NCBI GenBank assembly: GCA_002308555.1
Contig: DBWD01000062.1
Coordinates: 1 to 6,333 of the forward strand
Length of the DNA: 6,333 nucleotides
Source of the DNA: a bacterium UBP3_UBA1247
Lineage (GTDB): Bacteria > UBA3054
Direction: 5' to 3'
The notes beneath the pieces are model-generated. The model ran no database searches. It was not told the DNA's origin and saw only the letters and a program-made list of their open reading frames with translations. Positions within the stretch are counted from its first letter, which is position 1, and each line of letters opens with the position of its first letter. The position numbers and the translations under genes are program-made. Shown piece after piece: positions 1-6,333 of the stretch.

Positions 1-1482
1 GGCGGCCTGGGAATGCGGGCCGTTGTAGAAGGTCATGAAGAGGGGATAGCGCTTCTTGGGATCGAACTTGCAGGGCTTGATTATCCAACCGAAGAGCTTG
101 GTCTTCTCCGGCGTCACGAAATGGAACATCTCCTTTTTGGTGACGGGGTAGTCCTTCAGGCGCTTTTTGAGGGCGGCGTTGTTCTCCAGGACGCGCAGGG
201 CTTTGCCGTCGGAAGTGTGGAGCGTGTAGACGGGGGGAGCCTGGTTCGTGGAGAGCTGATCGATGTAGAGGGAGGCGTCGGAGTTGAAAGTCACGCTGTG
301 GGTCCCGGGGCCTTTGGTGACGCGCTCCAGTTTCTCACCGTTCAACCCGACCTTGAAGAGCTGGCGCTGCAGGTGGTTCGTCTTGGTGGTCTCGAGATAG
401 ACGATCTTTTTCTTCTCGTCCACCGCCTTGAGGGCGGAGACGTCCCATTCGCCGTTGGTGAGGTGGCCCAGGTAGGTCCCGTCCAGTTTGCAGCGGATCA
501 TGTGCCAGCGTCCGCTCCTGGAGGTCCTCAGCAGGAACTCAGGGCTCTCTTTCAGGAAGTAGAGCTGCTGGTCGATGTCGCAGTAGCGCTCGTTGGCTTC
601 CTCGTAGACGCACTCGAGCTCGGTTTTGCCTTTCGGGGCCCTGACCCACTGGAAGTGGTTCTGGAGCCGGTTGACGATCAGAAGATAGAGATACTTGCCC
701 TTGGGCTCCCACTGGATCGTGGGGATGTAGATGTCGTCGCCGCCGGTGTCGAGCTTCAGGGTCTTCCCGGTCTTCAGGTCGAAGACGTGGCAGGTGACCT
801 TGGAGTTGTCCTCGCCGGCCCGGGGATACTTGTAGACGAAAGGCTTGGGATAGTCCGTGCCGCGGTAGAAATCGATGCGGTACTCTTTCACTTTGCTCTC
901 GTCGAACCTGAGGTAGGACAGGCTGGCCCTGTCCGGGGACCACTGGTAGCCGTAAGTCATGTACCACTCTTCCTCGTAGACCCAGTCGGGGGCGCCGTTG
1001 ATGATCTTCGTCGCCTTGCCGTCATTTGTCAAGCGTGTCTCCTTGCCGCTCGCGAGGTCTTTTACGTAAAGGTCGTTCTCGAGAACGAAGGCGACCTTTT
1101 TGCCGTCCGGGGAGAAGGAGGCCAGCCTCTGGCGCTTTTTGGCGCTGACGGGGGACGCGGTCTTTTTTTCGAGATCGTAGACGAAGTAGGAGGCGTAGAA
1201 GGTGCGGCGGTAGATCTTCTCGAAATCCACGGCCAGCAGAAGCTTCTTCTCGTCCTTGCTGAAGGCGTAGCTGTGCAGCTTTTCCGCCCTGAGCTCTGGA
1301 TGCTTTTCTATGTCGAAGAGCGTCTTGATGAGCTTGCCGCTTTTCAGATCGTACACGGTCACCCTTTTCCCGTCCTCGAGGCGGGAGTAGGTCTTGCCGG
1401 AATTCATGAAATGAAACTGCGGAATGCCTTTGGAAGAAAAAAGTTTTTCCTTGTAGAGCGCTTCAATTGTTATCGACTTCAT
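1..1482 (-). CDS. Dipeptidyl-peptidase IV-like serine peptidase (S9B), 3' end outside window
   Basis: The minus-strand frame is open from an ATG at 1480-1482 to the window edge and gives the first 494 residues of a prolyl dipeptidyl peptidase, a family that removes X-Pro or X-Ala dipeptides from peptide N-termini. Residues about 20-450 read as the DPP-IV beta-propeller, with repeated blade strands such as ASFSPDGKKVAF (121-132). The family signature DWVYEEEWY (166-174) contains the double Glu (E171, E172) that anchors the substrate N-terminus, followed by WSPD at 181. The alpha/beta-hydrolase domain begins near 455. YNGPHSQ (486-492) matches the strand carrying the oxyanion Tyr (human Tyr547). 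The catalytic Ser, Asp and His would lie in the missing roughly 200-250 residues. The start is firm: an in-frame TAA lies at 1498-1500 with no alternative start between. There is no signal peptide or membrane anchor, unlike many secreted relatives. It follows the M28 gene by 27 bases and is probably last or near-last in the visible operon. Confidence 0.9.
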   Translation of the reverse strand, partial: MKSITIEALYKEKLFSSKGIPQFHFMNSGKTYSRLEDGKRVTVYDLKSGKLIKTLFDIEKHPELRAEKLHSYAFSKDEKKLLLAVDFEKIYRRTFYASYFVYDLEKKTASPVSAKKRQRLASFSPDGKKVAFVLENDLYVKDLASGKETRLTNDGKATKIINGAPDWVYEEEWYMTYGYQWSPDRASLSYLRFDESKVKEYRIDFYRGTDYPKPFVYKYPRAGEDNSKVTCHVFDLKTGKTLKLDTGGDDIYIPTIQWEPKGKYLYLLIVNRLQNHFQWVRAPKGKTELECVYEEANERYCDIDQQLYFLKESPEFLLRTSRSGRWHMIRCKLDGTYLGHLTNGEWDVSALKAVDEKKKIVYLETTKTNHLQRQLFKVGLNGEKLERVTKGPGTHSVTFNSDASLYIDQLSTNQAPPVYTLHTSDGKALRVLENNAALKKRLKDYPVTKKEMFHFVTPEKTKLFGWIIKPCKFDPKKRYPLFMTFYNGPHSQAA

Positions 1483-1509
1483 CTTTTGTCTTGTGGTTTA
1501 AGGTTAAAT
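1483..1509 (-). other. 27-base gap between M28 and DPP-IV genes
   Basis: This is the largest intergenic gap in the window. It is AT-rich compared with its surroundings, holds no hairpin that would act as a terminator, and has no clear Shine-Dalgarno sequence before the DPP-IV ATG (the preceding bases are ACAAGACAAAAG). It is too short for an evident independent promoter, so the DPP-IV gene is probably co-transcribed with those upstream. Confidence 0.6.
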
Positions 1510-2970
1510 TTATTCCAAGGATTTTTTCGCGGGATCTTTGATCTTGGGATCGCCCTTGGGGAAGAGCCTTTTCGTCTCGAACCTGGGGTCGCGGCCGCGC
1601 CTGCCCTGGAAGTAATCCTCGCATTTCTTGATGTCCTCTGGGGAAACCTCCCGCTTGAAGGGAAGCGTCGGCGTGTCCACCACGTAGCGCCTCAGCCAGG
1701 TGAGGCAGAGGTCGCCGGAGAGCAGGAGCGCCTCGGGGGAAAGATATTTGATGCTGTCGTCGCCGGTGTGGCCCTTGGTGGTGCCGGCGCCGTAGCGGCC
1801 GTACTGGACGACCGGGATGCCCACGGCGGCCAGAGGCGTGCCGTCGGAACTCATGGGCGCGCGGGAGCAGCGGAAGTTGCGCTTCATCTCGAAGAGCAGA
1901 AGGCGCATGGAGGCGCCCAGGTCCTCCGGGCCGGAGAAGAGGATGTAGTCGGTGGCCAGCAAGGAGCCCATGACGTCGATGTTCAGTCCCAGGCGGTGCC
2001 TTTCCAAAAGCGTTCTGCCGCTCACGGGGTCGAAGGACTTTTTGGCCCTTTCTTTCTTGTCGCTCTCGAAGAGCTCGTGGGCGTAGGCCAGCGAGCCGTG
2101 CAGCCCGGACTCCTCGCCGCTGAACAGCGCGAACCGGATGGTCCTTTTCGGTTTCTTTTTGGCGAGGACCCTGGCCAGCTCCATGGCTATGACCGTGCCG
2201 CCGCCGTTGTCCGTGGCGCCGGGGCACTGCCAATGGGTGTCGTAGTGGCCGCAGATGAGGATTATCTCCTCGGGGAAATCCGTTCCCTTGATCTCGCCGA
2301 TGACGTTGTGGCCCCAGACGTATTTTTCCTCGTTCCTAATGGTGATCCGCATCTCGCACTCCTCCTTCGCCTCCACCAGGGGAAGGGCGTCCAGGTAGGG
2401 GATGCTTACGGTGGGAAGGTTGCCCCAGCTGGCGAAATACTCGTGGCCGGTCAGCTGGCGGTGCAGGTGGGTCTCGAAGCGGCCGTCGATATGCACGAGG
2501 GCCTTGGGCTTGTAACTCAGGAAGTGCTCCCTTTCCTCTTTGGGAATGCCCTGGGTGACCACGACGATCTTGTCTTTGACTTCCGGAGAGATCGCCGCCT
2601 GGTAGCCATGCACGGCGAAGAAGAGCTTGCCTTTCACGCCGTCCGCGGGCGTGGAGGAGCAGGGCATGAAGGCTTCGCAGGGAACGCTTTTCCATTCTCC
2701 TTTCCCGATCCTGGCCCGCGCTTCGCAGCCGTGGTTGTCGTAGGCCCAGATGGGGAATTTGTGCAGGAAGGTCCGCATGCCGAAGGAGCGGAATTTTTTG
2801 GAGATGTATTCCGCGGCCTCGCGTTCGCCCTTCGTTCCGCCCAGGCGGGAGCCTATGACTTCCGAAAGGTCGTAGAGATAGTCGAAGGCGTTCTCGCCGG
2901 AGAAATTCCAGTCGTTTTCCGGAGCGGCGGGGAGAGTTTTTCTGAAAACTTTTTCAGCGTCTTTTTTCAT
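1510..2970 (-). CDS. M28 family zinc metallopeptidase (aminopeptidase), apparently cytoplasmic
   Basis: This 486-residue protein is complete and should be a two-zinc aminopeptidase. By comparison with Aeromonas aminopeptidase the metal site is intact: H242 in GHYDTH (with D244 as its partner), bridging D254 in GATDNGGG, catalytic base E286 and ligand E287 in SGEESG, D332 in LNIDVMG, and H401 in KGHTGDD. Residues about 25-95 form the usual N-terminal lead-in (GSRLGGTKGE at 40-49). Residues about 95-200, with the strand KIVVVTQG (134-141), look like a PA-type insert before the catalytic core, which resumes at HNVIGEIKG (221-229). The tail after 435 is Lys-rich and unassigned. The ATG overlaps the stop of the upstream radical SAM gene (ATGA), suggesting translational coupling. 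An in-frame TGA at 2986-2988 rules out a longer N-terminus, so the missing signal peptide is real, although many bacterial M28 enzymes are exported. The exact substrate cannot be read from the sequence. Confidence 0.93.
   Translation of the reverse strand: MKKDAEKVFRKTLPAAPENDWNFSGENAFDYLYDLSEVIGSRLGGTKGEREAAEYISKKFRSFGMRTFLHKFPIWAYDNHGCEARARIGKGEWKSVPCEAFMPCSSTPADGVKGKLFFAVHGYQAAISPEVKDKIVVVTQGIPKEEREHFLSYKPKALVHIDGRFETHLHRQLTGHEYFASWGNLPTVSIPYLDALPLVEAKEECEMRITIRNEEKYVWGHNVIGEIKGTDFPEEIILICGHYDTHWQCPGATDNGGGTVIAMELARVLAKKKPKRTIRFALFSGEESGLHGSLAYAHELFESDKKERAKKSFDPVSGRTLLERHRLGLNIDVMGSLLATDYILFSGPEDLGASMRLLLFEMKRNFRCSRAPMSSDGTPLAAVGIPVVQYGRYGAGTTKGHTGDDSIKYLSPEALLLSGDLCLTWLRRYVVDTPTLPFKREVSPEDIKKCEDYFQGRRGRDPRFETKRLFPKGDPKIKDPAKKSLE
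2967..2970 (-). promoter_or_regulatory. ATGA start/stop overlap (radical SAM to M28 peptidase)
   Basis: The M28 ATG overlaps the radical SAM TGA in the classic four-base ATGA arrangement. The bases upstream are A-rich (AAGAAAAGCAAGAA) with no GGAGG, so translation of the peptidase probably depends on coupling to the radical SAM gene. Confidence 0.85.
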
Positions 2971-4271
2971 TTCTTGCTTTTCTTGTCAGTTTTCCGGGCC
3001 GGGTTTTCCTTGCCCAGAAAAGGATTGTAGTAGCCGAAGCGCACGTCGGGGAAATCTTCCCGCACGCGGTCCATGAGGGCGAGCATGCCCATGGCTGGCT
3101 CTTCGGTCCTGATGTTGAGAGTTTCGATGTACCAGTCCGGATCGATGTTGAGGTTGCGCCACTGGATGAGATCCACGCCCGGATCCTCCAGGATCTTCCT
3201 CAGGGCCTCGTATTCGCCGACCTGGTCCGTGAAGCCCGGGAAAACGAAATAATTCAGGGAGACGAACACGCCGTTGTTCCTGGCGAGCCGGATGGAGTTC
3301 AGGACGTCTTCGAAGCCGAAGGCGGGGTGGCAGTAGGCCTCGTAATACTCGGGCCTGGCGGAGTTCAGGGAGATCCTGACGCTGTCCAATCCGGCGTCGA
3401 TGACTTGCTCCAGCTTCTCGGTGAGCCCGCCGTTGGTGTTCAGATTTATGGTGCCGTAGGGTGTTTTCGCCCTGATCATCCGGATGCTTTCGGCGATCAC
3501 GTCGGCTTCCGTCAGCGGCTCGCCCTCGCAGCCCTGGCCGAAGCTGGCGACGGGCTTTTCCGCGGAGGCGAAATGGTCCAGGACAAGCTGCGCGATCTCC
3601 TCCGCGGTGGGCGTGAAGGCGATGCGGTTCTGGGAGGCGCAGACGTGGTCGCCGGGCTGGAAGGAGATGCAGCCCAGGCAGTGGCTGTTGCAGGCCCGGG
3701 AGGTGGGCAGGGGCATTTCCCAGCGGCCCAGGGCGTAGTTTCGCGCGGCGGGGCAGCGGTAGGTGAGGCAGCAGTTGTCCATCAGATGCTGGGCCAGCCG
3801 GTTGTTCTTGTAGATCTTCTTTATCCTGGCCGCGCCCTGGCGGACTTTCGTCTCGCTGAAGGTCCGGCAGTCCTGGCGCTTGTCCTTGTCTATCCTCACG
3901 GCGGGGACCACGAAATGGTCGTCGAGCCAGCCCACCGCGGTGTAGCAGTAAAGCGGAAGGATGGGAGCGCCGGGAAGCCTCTCGAAGGCGGGACGCATGA
4001 GCGAAGTGTGGGCCGGGGCGATGAAGGCCGCCACGGCCTGGGCCTGCTCGCCGCAATAGTTCTCCACCACGGCGGGCCTGCCGTTCTCCTCGTCCCAGCC
4101 CAGGGGCAGGCGGCCGGGAAGCGTGAAGAGCTCGCTGCCCTCGGGCAGCGGGATCCAGCTTTCCGGAAGCGAGCATTCCGGCCCGGCCATGCCGAGCCAG
4201 GCGAACTCGGGGCAGTCTATGATCTCGCCCCGGCTGTCGGCTATGAGAAGTCTGGGAATGTCTATGTCCAT
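2967..4271 (-). CDS. Radical SAM enzyme of unassigned family with Cys-rich N-terminal region
   Basis: This 434-residue protein carries the radical SAM 4Fe-4S motif CNSHCLGC (C194, C198, C201). The core follows: GQGCEGEP (246-252, the GGEP-like SAM-binding motif), LNTNGG (277-282), and the strand SVRISLN (297-303), ending with WRNLNIDPDWY near 371-381. It should cleave S-adenosylmethionine reductively to start radical chemistry; the substrate is unknown. About 190 residues precede the core and include C135, C167, C168 and C173 (the last three in CCLTYRC), which could bind a second cluster or a metal; that is inference. No SPASM-type Cys-rich C-terminal domain is visible; the protein ends in a Lys-rich tail. 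Its ATG shares one base with the stop of the upstream nuclease gene (TGATG), and its own stop overlaps the M28 start, so it is embedded in the operon. I do not recognise a named enzyme. No small precursor peptide gene is seen beside it, so a peptide-modifying role is not supported by context. Confidence 0.88.
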   Translation of the reverse strand: MDIDIPRLLIADSRGEIIDCPEFAWLGMAGPECSLPESWIPLPEGSELFTLPGRLPLGWDEENGRPAVVENYCGEQAQAVAAFIAPAHTSLMRPAFERLPGAPILPLYCYTAVGWLDDHFVVPAVRIDKDKRQDCRTFSETKVRQGAARIKKIYKNNRLAQHLMDNCCLTYRCPAARNYALGRWEMPLPTSRACNSHCLGCISFQPGDHVCASQNRIAFTPTAEEIAQLVLDHFASAEKPVASFGQGCEGEPLTEADVIAESIRMIRAKTPYGTINLNTNGGLTEKLEQVIDAGLDSVRISLNSARPEYYEAYCHPAFGFEDVLNSIRLARNNGVFVSLNYFVFPGFTDQVGEYEALRKILEDPGVDLIQWRNLNIDPDWYIETLNIRTEEPAMGMLALMDRVREDFPDVRFGYYNPFLGKENPARKTDKKSKK

Positions 4272-4273
4272 CA
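4269..4273 (-). promoter_or_regulatory. TGATG stop/start overlap (nuclease to radical SAM)
   Basis: The nuclease stop TGA and the radical SAM ATG share one base. This favours re-initiation by the same ribosome and tightly linked expression of the two proteins. The preceding bases (GGGGA about 8 bases before the ATG) are purine-rich but not a canonical ribosome binding site. Confidence 0.8.
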
Positions 4274-5113
4274 GAAATTTCCCCGGGTTGTGGCCAGCAG
4301 CGCCTTTCTGATGACGGCGCGGTCCGGCTCGAAGGGTATGGCCACTTCCTCCGGGGCGGGCAGTTCTTTCACGTCGTCAAACTTTGAGGAGGCGAGCTTA
4401 AGGTTGTAGGCGATGACCATGAGTTTTTCCAGGTCCACGGTGTCAAGTATGTTGTAGGCGACGAGGGTGTCCCTCGCGCCCTTGAGGCCCCTCAGGTACC
4501 ACTGCCAAAGCAGCACGGCGGCGTAGCCGTTCAGGTCCGTCCAGCCCCCGCGCTCGATCCCGAACTCTTTCTCCAGTTTTTTCAGTCCTCCCTTGTAGCC
4601 CAGGGAGGAGAAAACGTAGCGCAGGTCGATCTGGACCAGGTCGAAGGGCCTTCTGAATTCCGCGCGCAGGAAAGGCAGGTCGAAGCACTTTCCGTTGAAG
4701 GTCACGCAGATCTTGTAGCGTTCCAGCGTTTCCGGAAGCCGCGCCATGTTTTTGCCCTTCTCGAAAACGTGCAGCTCTTTCCCGTCGTAGATGGTCGCGA
4801 CGGTGGTGTAGTCCAGGCCTTTGCCCATGCCGGTGGTCTCGATGTCCAGATAGCAGACGCTGTCCCTGAAATAGGGGAACAGGAGCCAGGTCTCGGAGGG
4901 CGGGAGATGCTCCGCGAAGAAGTCCACGTCGCCCATGTCTAGATGCTCGCTGGCCGACTTCGCAGCGGCCTTAATGGCGCGCGCTTTCTTCAGGTCCGCC
5001 TGCTCGGGCTCCCACTCCATGACGGAGCGCCAGTCGCCCAGGCCGCGGGCCGCCATGAGGCGGTCGTAATTTTTGCCTTTGCGGGGAATATAGCAAAAAG
5101 TATGGGTAAGCAT
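4271..5113 (-). CDS. YprB-like RNase H-fold (DEDD) 3'-5' exonuclease domain protein
   Basis: This 280-residue protein has the three exonuclease motifs of the DEDD superfamily, closest to the YprB-type RNase H-like domain. Motif I is YLDIETTGMG (D90, E92). Motif II is TFNGKCFDLPFL (138-149), with D145. Motif III is YNILDTVDLEKL (220-231), with Y220 and D224 in the YxxxD pattern. These acidic residues would bind two metal ions to cleave phosphodiester bonds in DNA or RNA; the actual substrate is not known for this family. Residues 1-80 are an unassigned lead-in seen in related proteins ahead of motif I (ETWLLFP just before it), and residues after about 245 are a short tail. It is shorter than Bacillus YprB, which has an additional C-terminal repeat region. 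The start follows the upstream protease stop by only six bases. That stop is in the same frame, so no longer form exists without readthrough. The 3' end overlaps the radical SAM start. Confidence 0.87.
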   Translation of the reverse strand: MLTHTFCYIPRKGKNYDRLMAARGLGDWRSVMEWEPEQADLKKARAIKAAAKSASEHLDMGDVDFFAEHLPPSETWLLFPYFRDSVCYLDIETTGMGKGLDYTTVATIYDGKELHVFEKGKNMARLPETLERYKICVTFNGKCFDLPFLRAEFRRPFDLVQIDLRYVFSSLGYKGGLKKLEKEFGIERGGWTDLNGYAAVLLWQWYLRGLKGARDTLVAYNILDTVDLEKLMVIAYNLKLASSKFDDVKELPAPEEVAIPFEPDRAVIRKALLATTRGNF

Positions 5114-5119
5114 CGCTTC

Positions 5120-6333
5120 TTATTTCACGGTGTCGGGCACAAGCCAGTCGCTCATTATCTGCAGCGATTCCTGGACCAGGACGTTGTTGGTGACGGAATG
5201 CTGCTTCCTGCTCAGTTTGGCGATCTCCTTTTCGGTCTTGGTCATGGCCTGGGAAACGTCGTCCTCCGGCAGAGCGTCGGGCTCGTCGTCGTCCTCGGAT
5301 TCCTCCTCGGCGATTTCGTCTTCCTCCTCATCCTCGTCCTCTTCGGACTTGTCCTTGTCTTCCAAAAGTTCCTTTATGGTGATGTAGACCTGCTCCCTTT
5401 CCTTGGCGGTCTTCTCCACGAATTTCTTGATGTCGGCGAAGGCTTCGCTGGCGGCCACGCGCTCGGCGGAGGCTTTCTTCAGCCTGGCGATCAGCTCGTC
5501 GTCCACGGGCGTCCAGACGCCGCGGCCGGTGGTGGATTCCAAAGAGAGATGGGAGTCGATCTTCGGGGCCTCCAGGGCGCAGGGCAGGAAACGCTCGCCG
5601 TACTGCACGGCGTCCAGGTTGGAGGGCACCACCACGTCGGACTTCACGCCGTCGAACTGGGGCGAGACGCCGTCGGCGATGTAGTAGAGGCCCTTTGTGA
5701 TCTTCAGCGCTCCCAGCCTTCCCGTCAGGGGGATGATCTGCTGGACCGTGCCTTTGCCGTAGCTTTGGCTTTGCCCCACCACCAGGCAGCGCCTGTAGGC
5801 TTTCAGGGCGCCGGTGACGATCTCGGCGGCGCTGGCGGTGAGGCTGCTGGTGGTGATGAGCAGCGGCCCGGCGTAGCTGATGGCCTGGTTCTTGTCGTTC
5901 AGTATGGAGATGGAATTGCGGGAGTCGGTGGTCAGCACCACGTTGCCGCGCTTCAGGAACAGGCCGGCCATGTTGACCGCCTCGTCAAGGACGCCGCCGC
6001 CGTTCCTCTGCAGGTCGAGAACGACGCCGTCCACGGACTGGGTGCCGCAGGAATTAAGGAGCTTTCTGACGTCCGAGGCCGCCGAGTGGTCGAAGTCCCC
6101 GGTCAGGGTCCGGCTTTCCGCGTCGAGATAGAAAGAGGGCAGCTCGATGACCGCGACCTTGACTTTCTTGGCCTGCTGCAGCCCGTTGGTGCGGCAGATC
6201 TCCACGATCTCCATCCGGGGACCCTGGTCTTCCAGCTTGACTTTGTCGCGGACCAGCGGCAGGTCGAAGCGCTTGATGCCCTTCTTGGTCTTTCTCAGTA
6301 TCCTCAGCACCACGGTGGTGCCCTTCTTGCCGC
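5120..6333 (-). CDS. prc: Prc/Tsp-like C-terminal processing peptidase (S41), 5' end outside window
   Basis: The frame is open to the window edge. The GTG at 6313 is an internal Val codon, not a start: the reading continues upstream as GKKGTTV, the end of a PDZ domain. The visible 403 residues (numbered from the Gly at 6331-6329) contain the S41 core: LDLQRNGGG (105-113), the catalytic Ser in LTASAAEI (S167), and the general-base Lys in SYGKGTVQQ (K193). Family members use this Ser/Lys dyad to degrade proteins from their C-termini, usually in the periplasm. From about residue 245 the sequence resembles the DUF3340 C-terminal domain of Tsp, including ELIARLKKASAERVA and a closing pattern NNVLVQESLQIMSDWL. 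A strongly acidic insert occupies roughly residues 324-358. The N-terminal part, any signal peptide and most of the PDZ domain are missing from the window. It is the most upstream gene visible in the operon and ends six bases before the nuclease gene. The symbol rests on the Prc-like layout, not on proven orthology. Confidence 0.9.
   Translation of the reverse strand, partial: GKKGTTVVLRILRKTKKGIKRFDLPLVRDKVKLEDQGPRMEIVEICRTNGLQQAKKVKVAVIELPSFYLDAESRTLTGDFDHSAASDVRKLLNSCGTQSVDGVVLDLQRNGGGVLDEAVNMAGLFLKRGNVVLTTDSRNSISILNDKNQAISYAGPLLITTSSLTASAAEIVTGALKAYRRCLVVGQSQSYGKGTVQQIIPLTGRLGALKITKGLYYIADGVSPQFDGVKSDVVVPSNLDAVQYGERFLPCALEAPKIDSHLSLESTTGRGVWTPVDDELIARLKKASAERVAASEAFADIKKFVEKTAKEREQVYITIKELLEDKDKSEEDEDEEEDEIAEEESEDDDEPDALPEDDVSQAMTKTEKEIAKLSRKQHSVTNNVLVQESLQIMSDWLVPDTVK
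5258..5362 (-). other. Acidic low-complexity insert in the S41 protease
   Basis: About 35 codons of the protease gene encode almost only Glu and Asp, with a few Ser, Lys, Ala and Pro. The run lies between two parts that both resemble the DUF3340 C-terminal domain, so it is probably a disordered loop inserted in that domain. On the plus strand the same bases read as a run of Ser codons, which opens a spurious reading frame. Its role is unknown. It could bind cations or basic partners, or simply vary in length between strains. Confidence 0.75.

Noticed and set aside
2942..2957. An inverted repeat with 7-base arms (CTGAAAA / TTTTCAG) that matches CTG-N10-CAG spacing of a LexA box.
   Set aside because: It lies inside the first codons of the M28 gene, lacks the CTGT/ACAG bases of the consensus, and its operon position offers no promoter for it to control.
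13..3030. A 1005-codon open reading frame on the plus strand, opposite the M28 and DPP-IV genes.
   Set aside because: Its translation is low-complexity (Val, Leu, Gly, Ala, Glu-rich) with no recognisable domain, it spans two genes with clear catalytic motifs on the other strand, and it exists because those genes avoid TTA, CTA and TCA codons.
2967..4271. A ribosomally made, radical SAM-modified peptide (RiPP) cluster, with the peptidases as maturation enzymes.
   Set aside because: No small precursor gene fits in any gap, there is no SPASM or peptide-recognition domain, and no transporter is visible in the window. A precursor outside the window cannot be excluded.
3327..4409. A 360-codon plus-strand frame opposite the radical SAM gene.
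   Set aside because: It is Gly/Val/Leu-rich without motifs and mirrors the codon positions of the real minus-strand gene, which carries the radical SAM signature.
5130..5387. A plus-strand frame encoding a long Ser run.
   Set aside because: The Ser codons are the reverse complement of the Glu/Asp codons of the acidic insert in the S41 protease.
5120..6313. The GTG at 6313 as the start of the S41 gene.
   Set aside because: The frame stays open to the window edge with PDZ-like sequence (GKKGTTV) upstream, and a start here would remove the PDZ domain and N-terminus expected of the family.

Overview
The window is a densely packed stretch of bacterial chromosome in which every supported gene lies on the minus strand. 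Transcription runs from high to low coordinates. The order is: the 3' part of a Prc/Tsp-like S41 processing protease (5120-6333), a YprB-like RNase H-fold exonuclease (4271-5113), a radical SAM enzyme of an unassigned family (2967-4271), an M28 zinc aminopeptidase (1510-2970), and the 5' two thirds of a dipeptidyl-peptidase IV-type S9 peptidase (1-1482). Both end genes are cut by the window edges.

The junctions are a 6-base gap, a TGATG overlap, an ATGA overlap and a 27-base gap. No promoter, terminator or RNA gene could be seen between them, so the five genes look like one transcription unit. No stretch over 300 bases lacks a gene.

Three of the five products are peptidases. The M28 and S9 enzymes have firmly bounded starts (in-frame stops six codons upstream) and no signal peptide, so they probably act in the cytoplasm on oligopeptides. 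The Prc-like protein would normally act in the periplasm, but its N-terminus lies outside the window. The radical SAM protein and the nuclease have no obvious link to peptide breakdown. They may be operon passengers, or the group may be a functional unit that has not been described.

The DNA is GC-rich by eye. Codon use avoids TTA, CTA and TCA, which opens very long but spurious reading frames on the plus strand. None of the four visible starts has a textbook GGAGG Shine-Dalgarno sequence. The gene set (Prc with DUF3340, DPP-IV, M28) suggests an uncultured Gram-negative, protein- or peptide-degrading bacterium. No marker gene fixes the phylum. No mobile element, CRISPR array, tRNA or rRNA was seen.
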